A stretch of DNA of 64,000 nucleotides from Brevundimonas intermedia. Its GTDB lineage: Bacteria > Pseudomonadota > Alphaproteobacteria > Caulobacterales > Caulobacteraceae. A program made the translations under genes and the position numbers. The stretch is taken from assembly GCF_004614235.1 (NCBI RefSeq), contig NZ_SPVH01000006.1, forward strand, positions 620,001 through 684,000, in the 5' to 3' direction. This document shows, piece by piece, positions 19,351 to 27,049 of this stretch (its first letter is position 1; every line of letters begins with the position of its first letter). The notes beneath the pieces were generated by a model. That model was not told the origin of the DNA. It did not search any database and saw nothing but the letters and a program-made list of their open reading frames with translations.

Positions 19351-19983
19351 ATGATCGGACGTTTGCGGGGCGTGCTGGCCGAGGTCGGGGAGGCGGAATG
19401 CCTGATCGACTGTGCGGGCGTGGGCTATGTCGTGTCGTGCGGGGCGCGGACGCTGGGACGGTTGCCGGCGCCGGGCGATGAGGCCACGGTGCATGTGCAT
19501 TCGCAGTGGAGCGAGGACGCGGGGCCGCGCCTGTACGGATTTTTGACGCGCGACGAGCGGCGGGCCTTCACCACCCTGCTGGCCATCCAGGGGGTGGGAC
19601 CGAAGGCGGCGCTGGCGGTGCTGGACGTGTTGCCGCCCGGCGAACTGGCGGGGGCGGTGGCGCGCGAGGACAAGGCGGCGGTGGCGCGGGCCAACGGCGT
19701 GGGACCGAAACTGGCGCTGAGGATCGTGACCGAGCTGAAGGGCAAGCCGCTGGGCGACGTCAGTTTCGCGCCGACCGCGCCGGGCATGCATGTCGAGATC
19801 GCGCCGCCGCCGCCGTCCATCACCGGCGAGGCGGTGTCGGCCCTGCTGGGGCTGGGCGTCGCCGAGGTCAATGCGCGCCGGGCCGTGGATCAGGCGCTGA
19901 TCCGGCTTGAGTCGAAAAACGGGGGCGACGAGGCGGAACTGCCCGCCGTGATCCGGGCGGCCTTGCAGGAGTTGGGGCGGTGA
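19351..19983 (+). CDS. ruvA: Holliday junction branch migration protein RuvA
   Basis: A 210-residue tetrameric protein that binds four-way junctions and recruits RuvB. The N-terminal OB-fold domain ([12 protein letters not shown]), the tandem helix-hairpin-helix motifs ([16 protein letters not shown] and [17 protein letters not shown], about residues 75-120), and the C-terminal RuvB-contacting three-helix domain ([24 protein letters not shown]) are all present. Its ribosome binding site appears to be the end of the preceding palindromic element. Confidence 0.97.
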   Translation: MIGRLRGVLAEVGEAECLIDCAGVGYVVSCGARTLGRLPAPGDEATVHVHSQWSEDAGPRLYGFLTRDERRAFTTLLAIQGVGPKAALAVLDVLPPGELAGAVAREDKAAVARANGVGPKLALRIVTELKGKPLGDVSFAPTAPGMHVEIAPPPPSITGEAVSALLGLGVAEVNARRAVDQALIRLESKNGGDEAELPAVIRAALQELGR

Positions 19984-19985
19984 GA

Positions 19986-20133
19986 GAGTGGCGAGTGGCG
20001 AGTGGCGAGTGGCGAGGCGTGAGAAGTGCTAGTGAGCAAGAGGTGAGCTGCGACCGGTCTAGGTTCACACAGACTCGCTCACCCCTGCGCTCACTATTCA
20101 CTCGCCACTCGTCACTCGTCACTCGCCACTCGG
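19986..20133. repeat. Inverted arms of 7-base tandem repeats between ruvA and ruvB
   Basis: The left arm has four tandem copies of AGTGGCG (about 19987-20015). The right arm (20098-20131) has about five complementary CACTCGC/CACTCGT units. The transcript between ruvA and ruvB could fold into a long hairpin. The inner region also contains partially complementary stretches (GTGAGC and GCTCAC). Confidence 0.85.
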
Positions 20134-20140
20134 GCGCCCG

Positions 20141-21178
20141 ATGACCGACGACCGCATCATCTCCCCCGACGCCGCCCCCGGCGAAGCCTACGACCGCGCG
20201 CTGCGGCCGCAGACGCTGGCGGAGTTCGTCGGACAGTCGCAGGCCAAGGGCAATCTGAAGGTCTTCATCGATGCGGCGCGGGGGCGGGCCGAGGCGCTGG
20301 ACCACGTGCTGCTGTTCGGGCCGCCGGGGCTGGGCAAGACGACGCTGGCGCAGATCGTGGCGCGCGAACTGGGCGTGGGGTTTCGGGCCACGTCCGGTCC
20401 GATCCTGGCCAAGGCCGGCGATCTGGCGGCGATCCTGACCAATCTGGAACCGCGCGACGTCCTGTTCATTGACGAGATCCACCGGATGAGCCCGCTGGTG
20501 GAGGAGATCCTGTATCCGGCCATGGAGGACCATGTGCTGGATCTGATCATTGGCGAGGGACCGTCGGCGCGCTCGGTGCGGATCGATCTGGCGCCCTTCA
20601 CCCTGGTCGGGGCGACGACGCGGGCGGGCCTGCTGGCGACGCCGCTGAGGGACCGGTTCGGGATTCCGCTGCGGCTGGAATTCTACAGTCCCGAAGAACT
20701 GACGGCGGTGGTGCGCGGCACGGCGCGCAAGATGGGGGCGGCCATCGACGAGGAGGGTGCGCGCGAGATCGCGTCTCGGGCGCGGGGCACGCCGCGCATC
20801 GCCGGGCGGCTGCTGCGTCGGGTGCGGGACTTCGCTTCCGCCGAGGGGGCCGAGACCATCTCCAAACTGGTGGCGGCGCGGGCGCTGGCGCGGCTGGAGG
20901 TGGACGAGGCCGGGCTGGACAGTCTGGACCGACGGTTCCTGAAGGCGCTGATCGAGAACTACGGCGGCGGGCCGGTGGGGATGGACACGCTGGCGGCCGC
21001 CATCGCCGAGGCGCGCGACGCGGTCGAGGACGTGATCGAACCCTATCTGATGCAACAGGGCTTCATCATGCGCACCCCGCGCGGACGCGTCGCCTGCGCC
21101 AAGGCCTATGCCCACCTGGGGCTGGGCGAGCCGCCCAAGGTTCCCGGCAATCCGACGCCGGGCGACCTGTTCGAGTGA
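20141..21178 (+). CDS. ruvB: Holliday junction DNA helicase RuvB
   Basis: A 345-residue hexameric AAA+ ATPase that drives branch migration. Walker [10 protein letters not shown] (about residues 60-68), Walker [10 protein letters not shown] (about 108-116), sensor GATTRAGLL (about 158-166), the arginine-finger region LRDRFGI, and a C-terminal winged helix ([19 protein letters not shown]). Its stop overlaps the GTG start of the BrnT-like toxin gene by four bases, so the toxin gene is transcriptionally and perhaps translationally coupled to the ruv operon. Confidence 0.97.
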   Translation: MTDDRIISPDAAPGEAYDRALRPQTLAEFVGQSQAKGNLKVFIDAARGRAEALDHVLLFGPPGLGKTTLAQIVARELGVGFRATSGPILAKAGDLAAILTNLEPRDVLFIDEIHRMSPLVEEILYPAMEDHVLDLIIGEGPSARSVRIDLAPFTLVGATTRAGLLATPLRDRFGIPLRLEFYSPEELTAVVRGTARKMGAAIDEEGAREIASRARGTPRIAGRLLRRVRDFASAEGAETISKLVAARALARLEVDEAGLDSLDRRFLKALIENYGGGPVGMDTLAAAIAEARDAVEDVIEPYLMQQGFIMRTPRGRVACAKAYAHLGLGEPPKVPGNPTPGDLFE

Positions 21179-21435
21179 AGGTCGCCGTCGATCCGGGCAA
21201 GGATGCGAGCAATCGCGAGAAGCCTGGATTGTCGTTGGCCCGTGCCGACGAAATCGATCTCCGCGCCGCCTTCGTGCTTGCGGACGACCGTCAGGATTAC
21301 GGCGAGCCACGCTGGCGGGCCTATGGTATGATGGACGGGCGGCTGCACATGCTGGCCTTCACCTTCCGGGACGGGACGTTGAGGGCCATCAGTCTGCGGC
21401 GAGCGAACGCCAAGGAGAACAAACGCTATGGCTGA
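21175..21435 (+). CDS. brnT: BrnT-family ribonuclease toxin
   Basis: An 86-residue DUF497/BrnT-type protein with a RelE-like fold. The family pattern is visible: [19 protein letters not shown] (usually DxxKxxxNxxKHGVSFxxA), a middle [19 protein letters not shown] and the terminal [18 protein letters not shown]. The central histidine of KHG is replaced here (EKPG), which could weaken RNase activity. GTG start overlaps the ruvB stop (GTGA). Followed by an overlapping BrnA gene. In BrnTA systems the antitoxin tetramer with toxin represses the promoter; here an own promoter would have to lie inside ruvB. Confidence 0.85.
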   Translation: MKVAVDPGKDASNREKPGLSLARADEIDLRAAFVLADDRQDYGEPRWRAYGMMDGRLHMLAFTFRDGTLRAISLRRANAKENKRYG

Positions 21436-21703
21436 TCCGAAACTCAGCCTTGATCAGAGCGATTACGAAGACGTCGAGATTGACGATCAAGACAATCCGG
21501 AATGGACGGACGAGGACTTCGCCAAGGCGCAGCCTTTGCGGGACGTGCTGCCCGACCTCTATACTCAACTCGACGCCGAACGGGAGGTGGCGCTGAAGCT
21601 GTCACCGGACACCATTTGCGCCTTCGCCGAGGAGGGCGAGGATTGGCGCGAGCGGATGGCGGATGCTCTGACGGAAGCGGCGCGGAAAAAGCACGCGGCC
21701 TGA
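21428..21703 (+). CDS. brnA: BrnA-family antitoxin
   Basis: A 91-residue protein with an acidic N-terminal region (EDVEIDDQDNPEWTDEDFAKAQP) and the ribbon-helix-helix at the C-terminus (VALKLSPDTICAFAEEGEDWRERMADALTEA), the usual BrnA order. The NPEWTDEDFAKAQPLRDVLP segment is a strong family hallmark. Overlaps the end of brnT by eight bases. Neutralises the toxin and probably autoregulates. Confidence 0.87.
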   Translation: MADPKLSLDQSDYEDVEIDDQDNPEWTDEDFAKAQPLRDVLPDLYTQLDAEREVALKLSPDTICAFAEEGEDWRERMADALTEAARKKHAA

Positions 21704-21779
21704 CGGGGGCCTAAGCTCGAATAGGCGGTTGCCAAGCGGGGCGGGCGAGGGTTTGGTGGCGTCGAACCGGAGCCGTCCC

Positions 21780-23246
21780 ATGATCCTGCGCACCCTGGCC
21801 GTTCTGGCGTTCGCGTCCGGCCTGACCGTTCTGGCGCCGCCCGCCCGCGCGGCGGCGCCGGTGTTCACCGACAAGGCCTGCCCCAGCGACTGGCCCTCGG
21901 GCCTGCGCGAGGTTCGCTGCGGGACCCTGACGGTGGATGAGGCGCGCGACGGGTCGATCAGCGACCGGCGCATCGACGTCGCCGTGGTGATCATCAAGGC
22001 CAGCGCGCCGTTCAAGGACGCTTCGGGACAGGCGCTGCCACCGATGGTGATGTTCCACGGCGGGCCGGGCGGGGCGTTGACGCCGGGGGCGGGGCGGATG
22101 CTGGGGGCGTTGCGCCGCAATCCCGAGGCCTTCGCGGTGAATCAGGACGTGATCCTGTTCGATCAGCGCGGCGGCGGGGCGAGCACGCCGTCGATGGACT
22201 GTCCGGGCGTGCAGCTGACCGACGCGGGGCCGCCGTCCGATGCGGATCGCGACGGGCTGATCGCCTGTCTGAAGGGGTATCAGGTGCAAGGCGTCGATCT
22301 GAACCAGTACAACGCCGCCGCCATCGCCGACGACGTGAAGGACATGGTCCAGGCGCTGGGCCTGACGACGATCGACCTGTGGGGCGGATCGTACGGGCCG
22401 CGCATCGAGGCCGCCGTCATCACCCATCAGCCCCAGATCGTGCGCGCCGCCGTGATGGACAGCCCCTGGCCGCCCGAGAGCAACTGGGCCGTCGGCACGC
22501 CGGAACAGGTGTCGGCGGCGGTGAAGATCATCCTGGCCAAATGCGCGGCCCAGACGGCTTGCGCGGCGCAACATCCGGACCTGCAGGCGCGGTTCGAGGC
22601 CGAGGCGCGCAAATGGCTGGCGGGGCCGGTGACGGGCAAGGACGGGCGGACCTTCACCGTCGACGACCTCTCGGCCTTTCTGATGGACAAGACCTATAGC
22701 GCCACGGGGGTGCGGGGGCTGCCGGTCGATCTGGACAAGATCATCGCCGGCGACCTGAGCCCCGTCGCCGAGATCGCTGAGGACCGGACCTATTATTTCG
22801 AGGGCCAGCATATGGCGCACCTTTGCAAGGAGGAGCTGCCGTTCGAATCCAGGGCGCGGCTGGTCGCGGGCGCGGCGGGCGATCCGGTGGCCGAGGTGCT
22901 GGTCCCGTCGCTGTCGCGTCTGTTCGACGTCTGTGCGGCCGTGGGCGAGCGGCCGGCCAAGCCGATCGAGAACCTGCCGGTCCTGACCGACATCCCGACC
23001 TTGTTCGTCGCCGCCGAGATCGATCCCGGCTGCCCGCCGCCCCTGACTGAGGCGGCGGCCAAAGGCTATTCCCACAGCCAGGTGGTGATCGTTACCAACG
23101 CCACCCACGGAGTGATCAACGCCAGCGCCTGCACCCGCAAGATGGCGCGCGACTTCCTGCGCGATCCGTCCAGGCCGGTGGATCGCAGCTGCCTGCCGGC
23201 CGCCGACACGCCGCTGGACTTCACCCTGGATGCGCCCGCCGCATGA
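21780..23246 (+). CDS. Secreted alpha/beta hydrolase, peptidase S33 / TAP-like
   Basis: A 488-residue exported hydrolase. The chosen ATG (21780) gives a clean signal peptide (MILRTLAVLAFASGLTVLA, cleavage after ARA); upstream in-frame codons add an improbable leader. The oxyanion strand is MVMFHGGPGG (HGGPGG is the proline-iminopeptidase hallmark), the nucleophile is in LWGGSYGPRIE, the acid probably in EIDPGCPP and the histidine in NATHGV. The C-terminal part resembles the TAP-like domain. Six or more cysteines suggest disulfides in the periplasm. Probably cleaves N-terminal residues from peptides. Overlaps the next gene by four bases. Confidence 0.87.
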   Translation: MILRTLAVLAFASGLTVLAPPARAAAPVFTDKACPSDWPSGLREVRCGTLTVDEARDGSISDRRIDVAVVIIKASAPFKDASGQALPPMVMFHGGPGGALTPGAGRMLGALRRNPEAFAVNQDVILFDQRGGGASTPSMDCPGVQLTDAGPPSDADRDGLIACLKGYQVQGVDLNQYNAAAIADDVKDMVQALGLTTIDLWGGSYGPRIEAAVITHQPQIVRAAVMDSPWPPESNWAVGTPEQVSAAVKIILAKCAAQTACAAQHPDLQARFEAEARKWLAGPVTGKDGRTFTVDDLSAFLMDKTYSATGVRGLPVDLDKIIAGDLSPVAEIAEDRTYYFEGQHMAHLCKEELPFESRARLVAGAAGDPVAEVLVPSLSRLFDVCAAVGERPAKPIENLPVLTDIPTLFVAAEIDPGCPPPLTEAAAKGYSHSQVVIVTNATHGVINASACTRKMARDFLRDPSRPVDRSCLPAADTPLDFTLDAPAA

Positions 23247-23629
23247 GGATGACGCCGCATCGCAGCCCGCGACAGCGGTGGACGATGATCGCGGCGGCGG
23301 TCGTTCTGGCCCTGTGCGCCGTCGCCGCCTGGGTCGCGATGCGGCCGGCGAACACGCCCTCGCCCGAGCCGGCCTCGACGCGGGTCACGCGCCAGATCCG
23401 CATCCAGGCGGGCCCCGGCGCCGAGTTGCGCTATGCCGAGGCCGGCCAGAGGCGGGCGGTGTGCGGCTATATGGGGCGGGTCGCGGGCGGGCCGGCGGTC
23501 GGGTTCGTGTCCATCCCCAACCGCATCCTGTTCAGCGACGATCCGTTGCCGACCGAGTTTCGCGAGATGCGTCAGCGCTATTGCCCCGGTTTCATGCAGG
23601 GGCCTACGCAGCCGTCTCCGGTGCGCTAG
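23243..23629 (+). CDS. Small membrane-anchored protein, unknown
   Basis: A 128-residue protein with one N-terminal transmembrane segment (about residues 15-33, TMIAAAVVLALCAVAAWVA) and a periplasmic part with two cysteines (CGYM and RYCPG). ATGA overlap with the S33 hydrolase gene suggests a joint operon. The residues IPNRILFSD and REMRQRYCPG recall small hypothetical proteins of this order, but I do not know the family. Confidence 0.65.
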   Translation: MRMTPHRSPRQRWTMIAAAVVLALCAVAAWVAMRPANTPSPEPASTRVTRQIRIQAGPGAELRYAEAGQRRAVCGYMGRVAGGPAVGFVSIPNRILFSDDPLPTEFREMRQRYCPGFMQGPTQPSPVR

Positions 23630-23638
23630 ACTGCACGG

Positions 23639-24100
23639 ATGAGCATCGACCTTCCCACCGCCGGCCGTTTCGAGGGGCGCGATCACCTGTTGCCGGTGCG
23701 CGTCTATTACGAGGACACCGATTTCACCGGCCTGGTCTATCATGCCAACTATGTGCGCTATTTCGAGCGGGGACGATCCGACTTCCTGCGCGCCATCGGG
23801 GTGGGGCACGCCGACCTGCTGGCAGAGGCCGAGCCCCTGGCCTTCGTTGTGGCCGAGATGACCATCAAATACCTGAAGCCCGCGCGGATCGACGACGCCC
23901 TGGTGGTGCGCACGCTGTATGAAGAGGTGAAGGGGGTGCGGCTGATCATCCGCCAGAGCGTCGAGCGGGCGGGCGAGGTGCTGTGCCGCGCCGAGGTGAC
24001 GGCGGTCTGCATCCACCTGGACGGACGACCACGCCGGCCCTCGAAGGGGCTGATCGAGAAGGTGACGCCGTGGCTGGCGGCGAGTGCGGGCAAGGCTTAG
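23639..24100 (+). CDS. ybgC: Tol-pal-associated acyl-CoA thioesterase
   Basis: A 153-residue hotdog protein. The signature VRVYYEDTDFTGLVYHANYVRYFERGRSDFL carries the catalytic aspartate in EDTDFTGLVYHANY (about residues 22-35), diagnostic of YbgC. It hydrolyses short- or long-chain acyl-CoA or acyl-ACP and has been linked to phospholipid synthesis. As in most proteobacteria it is upstream of tolQ, but here a palindromic element and a small membrane gene lie between. Confidence 0.94.
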   Translation: MSIDLPTAGRFEGRDHLLPVRVYYEDTDFTGLVYHANYVRYFERGRSDFLRAIGVGHADLLAEAEPLAFVVAEMTIKYLKPARIDDALVVRTLYEEVKGVRLIIRQSVERAGEVLCRAEVTAVCIHLDGRPRRPSKGLIEKVTPWLAASAGKA

Positions 24101-24101
24101 A

Positions 24102-24249
24102 CCTTCCCCTCCCGCTCATCCCGGCGAAAGCCGGGACCCAGTTCTGTCGCATCTTCAGTGCGCCGGATGACCATCGACTTTTGATCTCAGACAACTTTCG
24201 CCCAAAACACTGGGTCCCGGCTTTCGCCGGGATGAGCGGAAGAGAGGGG
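24102..24249. repeat. Palindromic intergenic element, family C
   Basis: The left arm CTCATCCCGGCGAAAGCCGG is repeated as its complement on the right (CCGGCTTTCGCCGGGATGAG), with outer CCCCTCCC/GAGAGGGG ends. The spacer is about 70 bases. Only one copy in this window. Confidence 0.88.
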
Positions 24250-24303
24250 GCTGTGGGGCGTCGCAGATTCCGCTAAAATCGTTCCGAAACGAGGGGAAAC
24301 GTC

Positions 24304-24735
24304 ATGGCTGCCGAAACCTACAAGATGTCCACCAGCGCGGTGATCGTCACGGTCCTGCTGTTCCTGCTGCTGATCGGCGGCGGGCTGGTGGGCTGTCCCT
24401 ATTACAAGGTCTGGGAACGCAAGATGGCGGGCCAGGCCGAGCTGCAATACCAGCAGGGGGCGCGTCAGGCCCTGATCGCGCAAGCCGCCGCAGAAGACGA
24501 GGCGGCGATCAAACGGGCCGAGGCGGCGACGCGCCGGGTGCTGGGCTGGACCGATGCGGCCAAGCGCGGCTGCGCCGAACTGGGCCGAGCCGGCGACCGT
24601 CTGTGCGAGGAACAGCTGCTGCGCGACGCCGCCACCTATTCCATCGCCAAGGAAGGCCACGAAGGCGTGATCATCAGCGTCGGCGCGCCCGTCTCGGTGG
24701 CGGTCGATCCGAGCCGCAGATCGGGCGCGGAATAA
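24304..24735 (+). CDS. Single-pass membrane protein, unknown
   Basis: A 143-residue protein with one transmembrane helix near the N-terminus (about residues 12-31, AVIVTVLLFLLLIGGGLVG) and an alanine- and glutamate-rich helical domain that is probably periplasmic (QGARQALIAQAAAEDEAAIKRAEAATRRV). Two cysteines flank CAELGRAGDRLC. The gene lies between a palindromic element and tolQ. It may belong to the tol-pal transcript, though 139 bases separate it from tolQ. No family recognised. Confidence 0.62.
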   Translation: MAAETYKMSTSAVIVTVLLFLLLIGGGLVGCPYYKVWERKMAGQAELQYQQGARQALIAQAAAEDEAAIKRAEAATRRVLGWTDAAKRGCAELGRAGDRLCEEQLLRDAATYSIAKEGHEGVIISVGAPVSVAVDPSRRSGAE

Positions 24736-24874
24736 CCCTCTGTTAACCCTTATGACGTGCCTGTCAGATGACGGGCGGTCGGGTCGGAGCTAAACGGGCC
24801 GGACGCCACACAATGGTCACGTCCGCTGGGTCGAAGAGGGCGTGAACGAACTCGATTCCGCCCGGAGCGCCTGA

Positions 24875-25627
24875 ATGACTATGCCCGTCGACGCCTCGAT
24901 GATGAACCCCGTCGAGCTGTTCATGACCGCCGACTGGGTGGTGAAGACGGTGATGATCGGTCTGGCGGCGGCCTCGATCTGGTCGTGGACCATCATCATC
25001 GACAAGGCGGTGCGGTTCACGGCGCTGAACAAACAGGCCGACGACTTCGAAAAGGCGGTCCAGTCGGGCCGGTCGCTGGAGGACGTCGCGGCCCAGGCCG
25101 GGCCCGCGCCGGACCACGCCCTGCCGCGCATGCTGGTGATCGCCCTGTCGGACTGGCGTGAGGCGCGTCAGCGCGGGGCGCTGAACGAACACCAGGGCGA
25201 CCTGCTGATGACGCGGATCGACCGGGCGATGAACAGTCTGATCACGCGCGAGAGCCAGCGGATCGAGAACGGTCTGGGCGTGCTGTCGGTCGTGGCGACG
25301 GCCTCGCCCTTCATCGGCCTGTTCGGCACGGTGTGGGGGATCATGAATGCGTTCGGCCGTATCGCGGCGGCGGGCAACACCAATCTGACGACCGTGGCGC
25401 CGGCCATTGCGGAAGCTTTGTTCGCCACCGCCATCGGCCTGGCGGCGGCCATTCCGGCCTATATCGCCTACAACAAGTTCTCGATCGATGCGGGCAAGTT
25501 CTCGAACCGGCTGGAGGCGTTCGCGGACGACCTGCAGGCCGCCGTGGCGCGCCGCCTGGGCAGCCCGTCTGCCCCGCCGCCTCCGCCCGTGGCGTCCAGC
25601 GACCTCAGCCTGAAGCGGGGCAGCTGA
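24875..25627 (+). CDS. tolQ: Tol-Pal system proton channel subunit TolQ
   Basis: A 250-residue MotA/TolQ/ExbB-family inner-membrane protein with three transmembrane helices. The first is around residues 22-42; the conserved block LSVVATASPFIGLFGTVWGIMNAF (about 133-156) and IAEALFATAIGLAAAIPAYIAYN (about 175-197) form the channel around TolR. With TolR it uses the proton gradient to energise TolA, which keeps the outer membrane attached at the division site. Start ATG at 24875, with a second possible ATG two codons later. Three bases separate it from tolR. Confidence 0.96.
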   Translation: MTMPVDASMMNPVELFMTADWVVKTVMIGLAAASIWSWTIIIDKAVRFTALNKQADDFEKAVQSGRSLEDVAAQAGPAPDHALPRMLVIALSDWREARQRGALNEHQGDLLMTRIDRAMNSLITRESQRIENGLGVLSVVATASPFIGLFGTVWGIMNAFGRIAAAGNTNLTTVAPAIAEALFATAIGLAAAIPAYIAYNKFSIDAGKFSNRLEAFADDLQAAVARRLGSPSAPPPPPVASSDLSLKRGS

Positions 25628-25630
25628 GCC

Positions 25631-26098
25631 ATGGCGCTTGGTGGCGGTGGGGGCGGTGGTTCGAGCGGCGGCGGCGGTCGTCGCGGACGGCGGGGGCGCA
25701 AGGGCCCGCTGACCGAGATCAACGTCACGCCCCTGGTGGACGTGATGCTGGTGCTGCTGATCATCTTCATGATCTCGGCGCCGTTGCTGACGGTCGGGGT
25801 GCCGGTCGAGCTGCCCAAGACCGAGGCCAGCGCGGTCGAGATCAAGAGCGAACCCCTGTCGGTCAGCATCGACCAGCAGGGCGCCATCTTCGTCGGCGAC
25901 AGCGAGACGGCCTTCGACGCCCTGTCGGCGCGGTTGCTGACCGAGGCGGGCGGCGCGGAACAGGCGGCCGAGCGGCCGGTGTTCGTACGGGCCGACGGGC
26001 GCGCGCCCTATCAGGCGGTGGCGCGGGGTATGGCGCGGCTGAGCGCCTCGGGCTTCACCAAGCTGAACCTGATCACCGACACGGCGCCGGAGGCCTGA
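25631..26098 (+). CDS. tolR: Tol-Pal system protein TolR
   Basis: A 155-residue ExbD/TolR protein: a glycine-rich N-terminus (GGGGGGSSGGGGRRGRRGRK), one transmembrane helix (PLVDVMLVLLIIFMISAPLL, about residues 36-55) with the channel aspartate in PLVDVML, and a periplasmic domain. Follows tolQ by three bases and is followed after five bases by the TTG start of tolA, so tolQRA are one unit. Confidence 0.96.
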   Translation: MALGGGGGGGSSGGGGRRGRRGRKGPLTEINVTPLVDVMLVLLIIFMISAPLLTVGVPVELPKTEASAVEIKSEPLSVSIDQQGAIFVGDSETAFDALSARLLTEAGGAEQAAERPVFVRADGRAPYQAVARGMARLSASGFTKLNLITDTAPEA

Positions 26099-26103
26099 GC
26101 CCC

Positions 26104-26955
26104 TTGCGTCGTCCGAGCCCCGCGATCCTCGGATCCCTCGCCCTGCACGCCGGGGCAGTCGCGCTCGCCTTCGTGACGTTCTCGCACAAGGTCGACGAGG
26201 ACGAGACGCCGCTGGTGGCCTCGGTGCCGGTGACCATCGTCTCGGAAGAGGTGATCCAGGCCGCGCCGGCCGACAATCCGCAGCCTGAACCCTCGCCCGA
26301 CGACGCCGCGACCGCGCCGGTGCAGCAGCCCGATCCGGTTCCGCCCACGCCCCAGCCGACGCCGCCCCAGCCCGCGCCGCGTCCCACGCCGACGCCCCCT
26401 CGACCCACGCCGGCGCGGCCGACGCCTGCGCCGACGCCGACCCCCACGCCGCGTCCGACACCGCCTCGCCCGACGCCGCCCCGGCCCCAGCCGCCGACGC
26501 CTGCGCCGCCGACCAAGGCCCCGACCAATCCACGTCCGGCGACGCCCGCGCCCGCCCGCCCGGCGCCGCAACGCCCCGAGCCGAGCCTGGACCTGGACGC
26601 CCTGGCCGGACCCACGCGCCCGACCAACAATCGCGGAAGGCCGGCGACGGGTCAGCAGGGGGCGGGAACGGCGTCTCAGGCTGTTGGCAGAGCCGACCTT
26701 CAAGCTTTGGGGGCTCAAGTTCGTCCGCCGCAACTGAACTGCGATTTGCCGGGAGCAGACTCAACATTGGTTAGAGTTCTGGTTCGACTAAACAGCAGGG
26801 GGCGGATTGTCGGTTCGCCTCGCATCCAGGGGGCGCGCAATCCAATTTCTGAACGCGTTGTTCAAGCGATTTTGGCGTCTCAGCCCTTCAACATGCCGAA
26901 CGGCTATGAAGAGCAAGATTTGCCGTTCGTATTCAATACCTCAACGTGGTGCTGA
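26104..26955 (+). CDS. tolA: Tol-Pal system protein TolA
   Basis: A 283-residue inner-membrane protein linking TolQR to TolB and Pal. The TTG at 26104 with GGAGG upstream gives MRRPSPAILGSLALHAGAVALAF, a short cytoplasmic end and one transmembrane helix with the SHLS-like SLALHAG motif. Domain II, normally a long helix, is here a Pro/Thr-rich stretch (PTPTPPRPTPARPTPAP and similar, about residues 80-150). The C-terminal TolA/TonB-like domain (about residues 205-283) has two cysteines (NCDLPG and terminal TWC). From about 26675 the codon use changes abruptly toward A and T, continuing into tolB (see findings). Confidence 0.9.
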   Translation: MRRPSPAILGSLALHAGAVALAFVTFSHKVDEDETPLVASVPVTIVSEEVIQAAPADNPQPEPSPDDAATAPVQQPDPVPPTPQPTPPQPAPRPTPTPPRPTPARPTPAPTPTPTPRPTPPRPTPPRPQPPTPAPPTKAPTNPRPATPAPARPAPQRPEPSLDLDALAGPTRPTNNRGRPATGQQGAGTASQAVGRADLQALGAQVRPPQLNCDLPGADSTLVRVLVRLNSRGRIVGSPRIQGARNPISERVVQAILASQPFNMPNGYEEQDLPFVFNTSTWC

Positions 26956-27049
26956 TTTGCTGTTACGGCTCGAAAACGCCTTATTGGCCGTCAAGCTGTC
27001 TGCGGATGTTCCGCGCTTGCCGTTCGTCTGATTGAAGAGGGAGATTCTG

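Noticed and set aside
19986..20133. Possible CRISPR array
   Set aside because: The units are 7 bases long without spacers and the two arms are inverted; no cas genes nearby.
26807..27031. A 74-codon plus-strand frame across the tolA end
   Set aside because: It overlaps tolA in another frame, in a region of altered base use; no ribosome site and no recognisable domain.
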